Positions 53,901-64,000 of a stretch of 64,000 nucleotides of DNA are shown here, piece after piece. The number at the start of each line of letters is the position of its first letter. The stretch's first letter is position 1. Made by a program: the position numbers and the translations under genes. Under the pieces are notes generated by a model. It was given only the letters and a program-made list of their open reading frames with translations. It made no database searches and was not told where the DNA came from. Source of the stretch: Drosophila pseudoobscura (taxonomy: Eukaryota > Arthropoda > Insecta > Diptera > Drosophilidae); the NCBI RefSeq assembly GCF_009870125.1, contig NC_046681.1:14273001-14337000 (forward strand), given 5' to 3'.

Positions 53901-56900
53901 GCGTTTTGCGAGTGTTGTGTGTACACCACACAAAAGTGTCGGCTTTGAGACGATTGTGGTTGTGGGGGCCAGACTATATACGATATATGTACATATATTG
54001 ATAATAAGTTGTATTTCTACAAGAAGAATCTCCCTTTTCGATCTGATTTATGGGTTCAGTTTCCACAGATTCCAAATCGTATACCAAATCGCTTCTCACT
54101 CACTTCCACTTTTCCCCACCTTTTTTGTTCGTTTGCGACATTCTTGTCGGGTGGCTGGCTCTGGTCCAGGGGCGTGCCATCGTCAACCCTGAGCGCCGGC
54201 GCCATGTCCGTCCGGAGGCCGTCTCCCGATGCCCAATATCTCGGGGTGACGATGCCGAATGATGATGCGTTGATGTCAAATGCGGGACGGGAAGGGGAAT
54301 GGGCAAAAGGGGCAGGCAGGATACGTTGATTAGGGTGGAATTAATGGTCATGTAAGGTGGATTAGCGATTGAATACGAAAATAATTACATTTGAAATTCG
54401 ATATGCTTTGTATTGTACGATGTGTGCGTTTGTGTTTGTGCCTGAGGAGATACAGGTGGATTTCCTGCCCTCTCCCTCTCTTCCTCTTGGGTGCATGATT
54501 GATGATTGATGTGCCACACGCCTCGCTCTGATTTCACTAAACGTTTTCCCTCTCTGCTTCTTTCTCCAGATGCCTCTCTCGCTTTTAGCATTAGCAGATT
54601 GGTCAAGACTGAACACCTGACGGCGATGGCAGCCGCCGCCGCGGGACTGAAGCCCCCAACGCCCCTGGAGGACAACAACAACTCCATCTCGATGCTGAGC
54701 AAAAACCATCATCATCATCATCATCCCCAGCATCAGCATCATCTCCAGCAGGATCAGCATCATTCCCAGCAACAGCAGCATCAGATCCAGCAGCGATCCA
54801 AGACCACATTCCTCAGTGCCAGCGAACAGTTGCGCCAGTCCCGCTCGCGTTCCCGCTCGAGATCCAGGACGCCGTCGCACAGCTCCTCGCAGATCGACAT
54901 GGAGGATGCGGATTCGCACCAGTCGCACCACTCGCACCGCTCGCTGCACTCCCGCTCTCGCTCTCCCAGGTCCCGCTCGCGCTCCCACTCGCGGTCACGC
55001 TCCCACTCGAGCAGCTCCTCCGTGGAACTGGAGGTGGACTCCCCGCCGGGCAGTCCCAGCATCAGCTCCCCAAGTGCCGCCTCCGCCTCTGAGCTGCTGA
55101 TCACGGCCAACAGCAACACCAGCAGCATCTCCATCTCCAAAAAGTCGGATCTCTTCTCGGTCTCCGCCCTGCTACGGCGGGACGAGCCACAGCAGAGGCG
55201 CGCCCGCAGTCCCCCACTCGGCCATCTGGCCAGCTCTGCCTCGGCTCTGGCCATGCCCTTCAATCCTTTGGAGGCCATGCGGCAGGGCTATCCTCCGAAC
55301 TACGAGGCGGCCATGTTCCAGCGTCCTCTGTTCTCGCCTGCTCTGCCCTTCTTTGCCGCCGTAGCCTTCCACCAGGGCCAACAGCAGCAGCAACAGCAAC
55401 AGCAGCAACAGTCCGGACTGGGAGCAGGGTAAGTTGCGAATCGTGGGAAGACTATCCTATTATATTTCTGATAGAGAGGGTGGGCTCTTATATGGAATAG
55501 GAAGGGGCATAGATACTTTGAAGCAAGATTGAACCTCAGGTGCATATTTAAAAGTCGATTAATGCATATATATATCAGCGATCTTTTCATTTGACTATCT
55601 AATCCATATCTATCTACCTAATACCATATTTTTAATTTTTAGATACCCTTTGCATGTAGTTGTCTTTATGTGAATCGATCAGATATGGAAGATACAGATA
55701 TATGTTCATGTCTAGAGAATAAAGTGTTGTACCCTAAAATATTTAATCCTTTAAGGATTGGGTATATTTGGTCCTCATTGTTCCTGCCATTAAATTAGTT
55801 AGTCAAAGACACAGACATAGGCAGAGAGACGAAAAGGGAAAGGGATGAGTGGCTAGTCCCATTCTTAATTAACTCGCCTCAATTAAATGTATGTTTTTCC
55901 ATTCCCATTTGCAGCTACCATCCGGACTCGCAGGAAAATCTCTTCCGTTTGCGGAGTCTCATGGCACCACTGCAGTCCGCCGGACAAAACAACTCCACAG
56001 CAGCGGCTGCGGCAGCGGCGGCAGCAGCGGCCGCCGTGGGTGTGGGCGTTCCACCAAATGGCGGGCACTTGGGTCTGCCGCACGCGCCGCATCTGCATTT
56101 CCATAACATGGCGGCCAAGTGGCCGGGCCTGCACCAATTCAGCGACCTGTACTCGTGCATGAAGTGCGAGAAGATGTTTTCCACTCCGCACGGCCTCGAG
56201 GTGCACTCCCGCCGGACTCATCACGGCAAGAAGCCCTACGCCTGCGAGCTGTGCAACAAGACCTTCGGCCATGAGGTCAGCCTCAGTCAGCACAGGTATG
56301 TGGAGAGGCATTTCGGCCACAAAAAGCCACCATCTGTGAGGGGGTGGGGGGGTCCTGCATACCTAATGAGTGGACTCCTGTCTGGGTCCGAAATGGAATG
56401 GACTCCTGTGCAGGACACGGGACACTTTGCATTACTTAATTTAGCTGAAATGGCTGGATTTTAGCCTGACCAAATGTTTGCCTTTGTGGCAGTAGTTAAA
56501 ACAGGACCTCTCTCTCCCGCCCCTCGGGGAATTGGAATGGAGTTTGGCTTTAATTACAACAAACGCTTGTTAACGTGGCTCTCTCTCTCTATCTCTTTTT
56601 CTTCCTTCAGGGCGGTGCACAATGTGGAAAAGGTGTTCGAGTGCAAACAGTGTGGCAAGCGCTTCAAGCGTTCCAGCACACTGTCCACCCACCTGCTCAT
56701 CCACAGCGATACGCGGCCTTATCCCTGCAGCTACTGCGGCAAGCGGTTCCACCAGAAGAGTGATATGAAGAAGCACACCTATATACACACAGGTAAGCAT
56801 TCGATTAACTTTAAGAATACATACATACATATATGTATATCACTTCAATGGGTTAAGTTTTGGGTTCGATTTATGGGATTATGATTCCACGATGCCTCTT

Positions 56901-59900
56901 TTAGAAGTTCAGTTCCTGGGATAATGATCGTGAATATATCTATACTTTTTAAGGGATGGTAAAACAATTCATTTGTGGATTGAAAACTTTTGATCTGAAT
57001 TATAATGCTCTCTGGAAAAGATACAACAAGAACATCCCAAAAATATATCTGTTTCTTTTCTATTATAAAATTTTTACACTTTAAAGATTTACCATACATG
57101 AAATTTCAGTTCATAAGAGATATTTTTATAGCTCAGTCGCCATCTCCTTATATGGGACCGAAGTTTAAAGTATCTGCCATAAAGACAAACCAAGTAAAGG
57201 GGGCGAGAATGGCATGAAATGGGGGCACTATCGAGGACAGGAAGCGTAGCCATTAAAGCGTTGGACAAACCACCACCAAAAGCCGCATTCAGTCGCCAGT
57301 TCCAATTACAGTTGCCATCGCCATCGTAGAGCCAAAAACCATCGCCAGCACCCAGTACCAGATATACCAGATTCGGTGGGGGGGAGGAGGGAAGGAGGAG
57401 GCTTGCAAAAAAAAATGGAGCAGACGAAAGAGCCCCACGGGTTACTCTCTCGAAAATCGCAACGGAGAGAGAGAGAGCGCAGAGATAAGCCGGAGAGAGC
57501 TAGAGATAGAAAGAGAACAGAGAGAGAACCAAAACTATAAAATCACTGAGCGAAAGAGAGCAGACGCACATGCTGATAAGAGGCTGAAAGTGAGGAAAGC
57601 AAGCGAACGGACGGACGGGACTGCTATGTACAATACTTTGGGAGCGAGAGACTGGAAGGTCTGCACACAGATACGATACACACACACACACTTGCAGAGA
57701 CAGATACACAGATACAATCGCGAAACGAACGAGCGCCTCAGTGAGTGAGTGAGTGAGTGAGCGAGAGTGAGAGGCAGCAACAGCAGAAGCGGACAGAGAA
57801 ATCACAGCCGACCAATGAAAAATTTAGTCAAGAGATTTTGATTTTCTGTTTTATACGCGCGCACACACACGAATAACAAATACGAGACTCATACACACAC
57901 ACACACACCCCCCCACTCACATGCATATATACAAAATTTTGCGGCTGTATAGGTGGCGCATATACACACCCTTAGCGCAGGTTGGTCTCCGCCATTACGG
58001 ACCGAAACTGAAGCACGGCTACAGGGGAGCATGGGAAAGGGGAGAAGGTCACTGGGTGGTGGGTGCCGCTGATGGGAGAGGCGGGGTAGGGCATTAGCAT
58101 CGATCTCAAGTTCTTGATGTCTACGTGAAAATTTCTAATCTCGAATGCGATTTATTCTGGCTTACGCTCGAAGTTTAAGTTTATTTGAATAAAATGTTCG
58201 TTTATGGCATTTTTTCAATCAAGACTTTGTCGTCGAATAAACTTGAATGTGCAATTCAATCTGATTATAATTTGTTTTTTTTTTAATGTTGGGAAGTGTA
58301 ACAAAAAGCTTCCTCTGGATCCCATCTTTTAATTTTCTATAGTATAAAGATAACCCATGATTAAGCACGTTTTAAATGTACTATAAAAACCGATAAATCC
58401 ACAAAATATTAAAACTCTGTTTGATATTTCCTATCACTTTCCATTTCAAAATTCTATGGGATGCCTGATAATCTTTTAAATTAAAATTTCTCATAACTGA
58501 AAATATTCATAATTTTGTAATTTTGCAGAAAATTATTCTATTGTCTTTTTTTTAATTCACTTGCAAGATTTTGTTATATTCGTACTGTATGTAGATTCAC
58601 TTCTACGAGATATCCATATCTGGTAGGTTTTCTTTTGTAATGGCTTCATATGGAACAAAATACCATTATTATATACCCTATTAAATTTTCTATTTCAAAA
58701 AATGTAATTTTTGCCGCTTTTCAAATCTTATCTCCCATACCGACGTATTTTTTTTCGTATACCCATTCCATCCTTTATTTTTAACCATAACATCTTTATT
58801 GATTCATCTGATTTTCATCAGATTTCCCAGCTATATACGCACACTGGATCATTAGGCATAAAAAGCGCAAATTCCTGTTGCCTTCAAATCAGTTTACAAA
58901 TGGCAAGGATAATAACCTCTAATAAGCAGGAGTTCACTCCCACACAGCAGATGTCTGGTAAAATCAGTGGAAGAGAAATCTGCACATACACACACACACA
59001 CACACCATACGCATACTCGTACAAGGGAAAAGCAGAGAAAGAGAGAAATATTCCAGACATTTTTATCGTTTTGCCGTCTTCGATTTAGGACGTGTGCCTC
59101 CCTTTAGACCCCGACCCCGACCCCATTCCCCGCTCTCCCTCCGACAGCAGTCCGCACATGTGGCGATGTTGGCTTCAACATTTCAAGATTTCCCATTTGC
59201 CATTTGCCATTCAACTGTTTTGGTTTTCTCCTCTGCTGAATTCTTTCTTTTTCTTTCTTTACGACTTATCCTTAATTTTCCTTCTTTTCGCTTTCTCTCT
59301 CTCTCTCTCTCGCTCTCTTCTGTTCGTTTGAGACGTGTTTCCATCCAACAGACAGCAGATTTTTCCTCTTTTCATAGGATGTGATTTTCCTGAACAATTT
59401 TCTTTCCTTTTTTTTCCGTTCCGTTCAAGTTCCTTTCTTCATTTTCGTATTTACTTTTTGCCCAAATGTTTTTATATCCTTCTCCTGTGTTTTGCTACCG
59501 TTTTCCACTTGTTCTTGTTTCGCTTTTATTTCCCTGCCTCAGATTTTTCCGTTTCCCCAAATTTATGCGCCATAAAATGAGGGAAGAAAGGGGAACAAAA
59601 TACGTTTCTTTTTCTGGGATACTTTACTTATTCATGACTTTTTTCCAATCGAAAATTCAATCTTATTGTGGTCCAAGGTGCAGTGGTGTTGTTTTTTTTC
59701 TTTGGTTGCAATAAATCGATAATTTAAAAAGGTGAGATAGCTTGAATACAAATTTATTAGAGACGGAAATATTCACTGAAATCCAAAGTGTTCTTTTCTA
59801 TTTTAAAAGGAAATTTTAAGTGAAAATGTCTGTTATATTAGCACTAAATTTTAGAAACCTTTCAATTCTTAAGAAATCTATATTTTCCAAAAATATTTAA

Positions 59901-62900
59901 CAAGACCTTTATTGTTTATCGCTGTCATTGTAAATCTACAGAAATAAATAATCCTTCTACAAATGATGAAGACAACAATTAAATAATTCAATCCTTTTTC
60001 TATAATTTTCTTCAACCCTCTTCAAAATGATATCTGAAATTTGAACAAAATACAGTGTCCCCCCACCCCTCTGTGATTTACACAAATCAAATCCAAAAAC
60101 CCAAATCCGTTTTCCCTCTGTTTCGCCGACGGTCCACATGGCGTATGTGTGATTTGATTCCCACCGAAAATACGCTGGAACGTGTTGAATTAGAAAATAG
60201 GATAGTCAAGTGGGAGGAGATTAGAAGGGCAGAAAAACTAAAGCATAAAATACTAGAAGGCTAAGAGGAAAGCCATTCAGAAGGGCAGCCAAGATTTAAA
60301 AGTATTTCCTACTTTCCACAATGTGATGCGATAAAAATCCTTAAAAAAGCAAAAGAGAAAAAAAACGTATACCCATATATACAAGCACCCGCAATGGGGC
60401 TCTATATACAAGACTTCTCCAGCACATCTGCCCCCAAAAGTTTTTTTTGCATTGGAACTGCCGACGGCCGTCGGGATTTTCCTCCATTGGGTTTGGGGTC
60501 TCGTTAGTGTTCCGTTGCTCGTTGCTCGAGCCGTGATAAATAATAAAAGCTGCTCTATAATCTCTGCGACTACGTGACGTTATTTGTGCCGATAGTGCAC
60601 GAACGTGCCCCGAGCAGCAGCAGTACCACCAGCACCAGAGAGCCTGGCCTCGAACCCAAAGGAGAAGAACCCTTCAGCATTCAGCATCAGCTCCGTGTCT
60701 GTGTCTGTGCCAGAGGCATGCTCTCGGTGAGGCCAACTGAGAGCCAACTTTCGCCTGACTACTCAATTTTACTGTTGCTCCCCCCATCCTCATGGCCCAT
60801 CCTCCCACCTACCCTCCCTCCGCACAGATTCTTAAGCAGGAGAGGGAAGAAATTCTCATGCCGCGGGAGCTAAAAGTTGAATCAGAGCACATCCCTACGG
60901 TCGAATGTTTCACAATCACGTCGCTGCAATTCCATTATATACAACGAACCGAAGCTGCCTTCCGCTTCGCTGGGTGTACACCTCTCTCTCTCTCTCTCTC
61001 TCTCTTTCACATCTCTGTCTGTCTCTTTTCTCTTTTGCTGTACATATCCCTCTGAGAGTATGTGTGTGTTCTGTTTATTTTATATATACATATGTACATA
61101 TACATTCTGAAACCACTGTAGGGAGCTCAGAAGCAAACCAGAACCAGAGTCAGGTCCTCTCCTCAAGTTAGCATGTTGTCGTCGTTATTTTGTTGCTATC
61201 TCCCCCTCAATCTGTTTCACTGTCTGTGTGGTAGTATATATGTACATATGTATCTGTTTGGTATATAAAATCTAACCCAACAAGTCTATGCCACTATCTG
61301 CCACCAGATAAGCACAAAAAATATATATACATTCAGCTACCATTACCATTCAAACTACCAGCAAAGCAAAAGTTTGTGGCTGCCACAAATAAATATAATC
61401 AAAGTTTCTCTATAGCTAGGGGTGCGCCAATGGAGCTAGTAGATGACTAATACTTGGAGTTCTGCGAAGAACTAGAGCTGTTCGGATTAATTAGAGGGAG
61501 TCTCTGATAATAGGTACTACCGCAAGCAGCGAATGGGAAAGGAAAGGATTTAGTTACTAAAGAAGCACTTTCACAAATGATTTTGAAATAGATATCTGTA
61601 CATCTAAGGGGGTTCCTTTAGAGGTAGGTTTTGAAAGAACTACAGGCACAATAATTTTCCTTAGCCGAAGCTCAAGATTTTCCTTTTAATTTACTCTAAC
61701 AAATAAAATTTTGTTCGAAATTTTACAGACAATCAAAGAAAACCACCACGTAAATCATAATTTCTCTTCTTCATTAAACCTTTTCCGAAGCACATATTAA
61801 ACAATATGACCTGTCTGTATTAAGCCCTAAAAATGTGCCCTTTGAGCTGCGTAATTTTCATCTTCAATTACTGAGATTTGATTACAAAAACCACAATTTT
61901 GATGCCTTTCTGGCGACCAAAAAAAAATTCATTTCGAACTGTGGTTTTTTCTCCCCAAATCTCTAATGAAAAATTCAACAGAATGAAAATTGCACAATAA
62001 ATGGAAAATAAAGCAGAAACGAGGGGCCCAAAACAGGGAAGGAAAAATGCGAAGAAAATTACTTTAAGAATGTTGTCAAAAGGAAACGGAAAAATATTCA
62101 GTACTTTAAGTGCCGGAGCGTAACCACAGAACATCACACAAAACATCACCAGCAAAAAAAAAAAATGAAATTTAAAAAACTCCAGGACTCTTCTGCCACA
62201 TTTCCTTACCCCAGATGAGTCTGTTTAGAGTGAAGGATGCAAGAGGCAGGAGGCAGGATGGGGTGTCGGATGTAGCGTCCTGTGGTCTATGGAGATGACT
62301 TACATGGAGTCCCGGTCGTGTTCCCATGTCTGGTCTGGGAGAAGGACCCCAAATGCTTTCTGTCTGGCGACGATACGCTTTTTTTGGGGGATGACTCTGC
62401 CGCAAGGAGAGTCGAAGCTTACGCATGTGTTGTTGTATGTGTGTGTGGGTGGTGGGAGAGATTCGGGGGATGCGGCCATGAAAGCAGAAAAGATACTTAA
62501 AATGGCGCACACTGGTTGAATATTCAGACAGTACACATTTGTCGACTCAAACTGGACTTGTGGGATACCCTATCGACAGAAACATACTCTGATTAGAATT
62601 TAGAAATATAAAAAGGGTAACCAAAAACCTTTACTTTACTCTTTCCCTTCCTTTCGATTGCAGGTGAGAAACCGCACAAATGTCAGGTGTGTGGCAAGGC
62701 CTTCAGCCAGAGCTCGAACCTGATAACGCACTCCCGCAAGCACACCGGCTACAAGCCCTTCTCCTGCAAGCTCTGCCACAAGTCCTTCCAGCGCAAGGTG
62801 GACCTGCGACGCCACAAGGAGACCCAGCACACCGATCTGCGTGTCCATCTCGGCAAAGTGGACTTCATGTCGGCGGCAGCGGCGGCGGCAGCAGCCTCGG

Positions 62901-63052
62901 CCGAGCTGGCGGCCGGTGTGGGTGGTGGCCAGCAAGCGGGCCCATCGCCAGTGAATCAGGGGCCCAATGCGGTCACATCCGGTCCGACAGTACAGGGAGG
63001 ACCACCACAGATGGGGTCCCTCAACTGCCAGAAGGTATCGCTGCTGGTATAA
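44741..63052 (+). CDS. sens-2: Senseless-2-like GFI1-family C2H2 zinc-finger transcription factor
   Basis: Five coding exons, 44741-45236, 54570-55428, 55915-56295, 56611-56792 and 62664-63052, join in phase (all GT-AG) into 768 aa. An in-frame TAA 24 bases upstream fixes ATG 44741 as the start. Order: Gln-rich exon 1 ending [25 protein letters not shown]; a His run; an SR-rich tract ([12 protein letters not shown]); Gln and Ala runs; then six C2H2 fingers at about residues 531-695. Fingers 3-6 contain [50 protein letters not shown] and [15 protein letters not shown], almost identical to GFI1. From memory, fly senseless has four fingers, so six fingers plus this length favour senseless-2. It should be a nuclear sequence-specific regulator. 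Introns 1 and 4 are 9.3 and 5.9 kb. Confidence 0.94.
45237..54569 (+). other. Intron 1 of the senseless-2-like gene (9.3 kb)
   Basis: No coding sequence is supported inside. It contains simple repeats: a run of 16 C followed by CA repeats (47064-47088), a TATTCG-type hexamer run (~49709-49746), a GAAATC-type run (~50764-50845) and an ATTC run (~53569-53590). Long first introns of developmental regulators often hold enhancers; nothing specific can be assigned by eye. Confidence 0.6.
47064..47088 (+). repeat. Poly(C)16 plus CA run
   Basis: Sixteen consecutive C residues (47064-47079) run into ACACACAC. Such tracts are unstable and prone to length errors in assembly. Confidence 0.85.
56793..62663 (+). 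other. Intron 4 of the senseless-2-like gene (5.9 kb), splitting the finger domain
   Basis: The intron separates fingers 4 and 5 inside the HTGEKP linker (HTG/GEKP). No coding sequence is supported. It holds a GAGA-rich block at ~57.44-57.54 kb, CA runs near 57.68 and 57.89 kb, a GTGA run at ~57741-57760, and CT runs near 59.30 and 60.98-61.00 kb. Confidence 0.65.
57240..58010. promoter_or_regulatory. GAGA/GCCAT cluster in intron 4
   Basis: Dense GAGAG words (57464-57540) lie among GCCAT words at 57249, 57314, 57320 and 57991. GAGA-factor and Pho (GCCAT) sites together are a feature of fly Polycomb/Trithorax response elements, and GFI1-type developmental regulators are plausible targets. It could equally be an internal promoter or chance low-complexity sequence. 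Confidence 0.3.
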
Positions 63053-64000
63053 CAGCAACAGCAGCAGCATGGGGCAGGTCAAATCCAAATCAACCGCAAT
63101 CATTGTGCAATAGATGGAAGTGAAAATCGTCATCGTCAGGCATTTTCCTTTGCCGTTTGAAATACACCAAAACCAAAAACAAAAAAACCAAAAAAGAAAA
63201 AGATAAACTAATTTAAATAGTTTTAGGCCCAAAGACAGTTAACCAATATTTCCCATGTTGCCAAAAAAGAATAGCAAAAAAACTACCACGAAATAATACC
63301 AAAGAAAATCGAAGAATTAAACAGGAAAAACATTAATATAATTAAAGACTCCAATTCTCATAAAATCTAACAAACATACATAGATATTGCCATATACATA
63401 GCTTTCTCTCTTAACTCTCTCATCTCCAAAGCAAAAACCAAAAACTATTCCAAACACACAAAAAGTTAAAGAGTTTCCAATATTTTTCTCTATGTATGTG
63501 AGATTGTATTTCGGTGGATGGATGGATGGATTTCCAATCGAATGAAAATCAAAAATAAAATAAACTAAAAATTCCATCAATATGTCGTACGTGTCGTACT
63601 TTGTAAAATGTAACAAATAAAACAGAAAAATAATTAATTAAAAAACCAAAACGAATGTTCCAAGTTTTCGCTTCTAGATAGTTGTGAAATTTTAAACAAA
63701 AATCGCTGTAAAACTATTTTGATATTATATCATTCCAATGAATTTAGTCTAATTAATAAATTTTTTAACTTATTTATACATATATGTAGTACGTGTATGT
63801 ATGTAAAAAATGCTAAACAAATATATATACATATATATGTATGTATATATATATATTTTCATTTTAATGTTCAACAAAAAATAATATATGTATGTAATAT
63901 TATTATAACAAAATATAAATGGAACAAAACTAATCTAAATTCTAAGTATTTTTATGTTTTCAAAATAAATTGAATTTATTAAGCAAATTCTGAAAAACAC
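63053..64000 (+). other. 3'UTR and downstream flank of the senseless-2-like gene
   Basis: The sequence becomes A- and T-rich after the stop. AATAAA words at 63554-63559 and 63616-63621 are poly(A) signal candidates, with another near 63963. A GGAT run lies near 63517-63531 and ATATGT repeats near 63780-63850. No gene is seen. Confidence 0.55.

Overview
The window is nuclear DNA from a fruit fly. The encoded proteins match Drosophila families closely: eEF2 is the same length as I recall for D. melanogaster (844 aa), and there is a U26/AASDH-like NRPS-type protein and a GFI1/Senseless-family zinc-finger protein. Introns of 53-65 bp with fly splice signals, DRE boxes, GAGA tracts and abundant short tandem repeats agree. 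Hexamer-type microsatellites would suit an obscura-group species, but that is a weak inference.

Layout. (1) 1-9.2 kb is repeat-rich: diverged duplicated AT-rich blocks, a decayed non-LTR reverse-transcriptase fragment (2.88-3.12 kb), a 4.6-kb AT-rich minisatellite with higher-order structure (3.15-7.74 kb), then five tandem ~218-bp units (8.13-9.22 kb). (2) 9.2-24 kb is compact and gene-dense: eEF2 (+), U26/AASDH-like (+), a Cys-Gly-Pro-rich, probably male-specific sperm protein gene (-), a peroxisomal D-amino-acid/D-aspartate oxidase (+) and an uncharacterised possible acetyltransferase-fold gene (-). (3) 24-44.7 kb holds no convincing gene. (4) 44.7-63 kb is the senseless-2-like transcription factor gene, five coding exons with 9.3-kb and 5.9-kb introns, followed by its AT-rich 3' region.

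The most striking observation is that the 218-bp repeat in front of eEF2 appears to be its own core promoter copied five times. Every unit keeps an exact TATCGATA (DRE/BEAF-type site) and, about 30 bp downstream, an exact TTCTTTCC, which fits the TCT/5'TOP initiator of translation-machinery genes. The last unit runs directly into the eEF2 5'UTR. Other points: the CGP-rich gene has an open frame interrupted by a single TAA exactly where a phase-perfect splice would otherwise join its exons; the possible acetyltransferase gene needs a GC-AG intron; and eEF2 intron 3 holds a candidate H/ACA snoRNA plus a second plausible 3' splice site.

Housekeeping genes here carry DRE boxes (eEF2 array, U26), whereas the oxidase has a TATA box and the zinc-finger gene has a GAGA-rich upstream region. 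Gene models were built by eye from codon phase, splice consensus and family knowledge; no alignment or transcript data were available.
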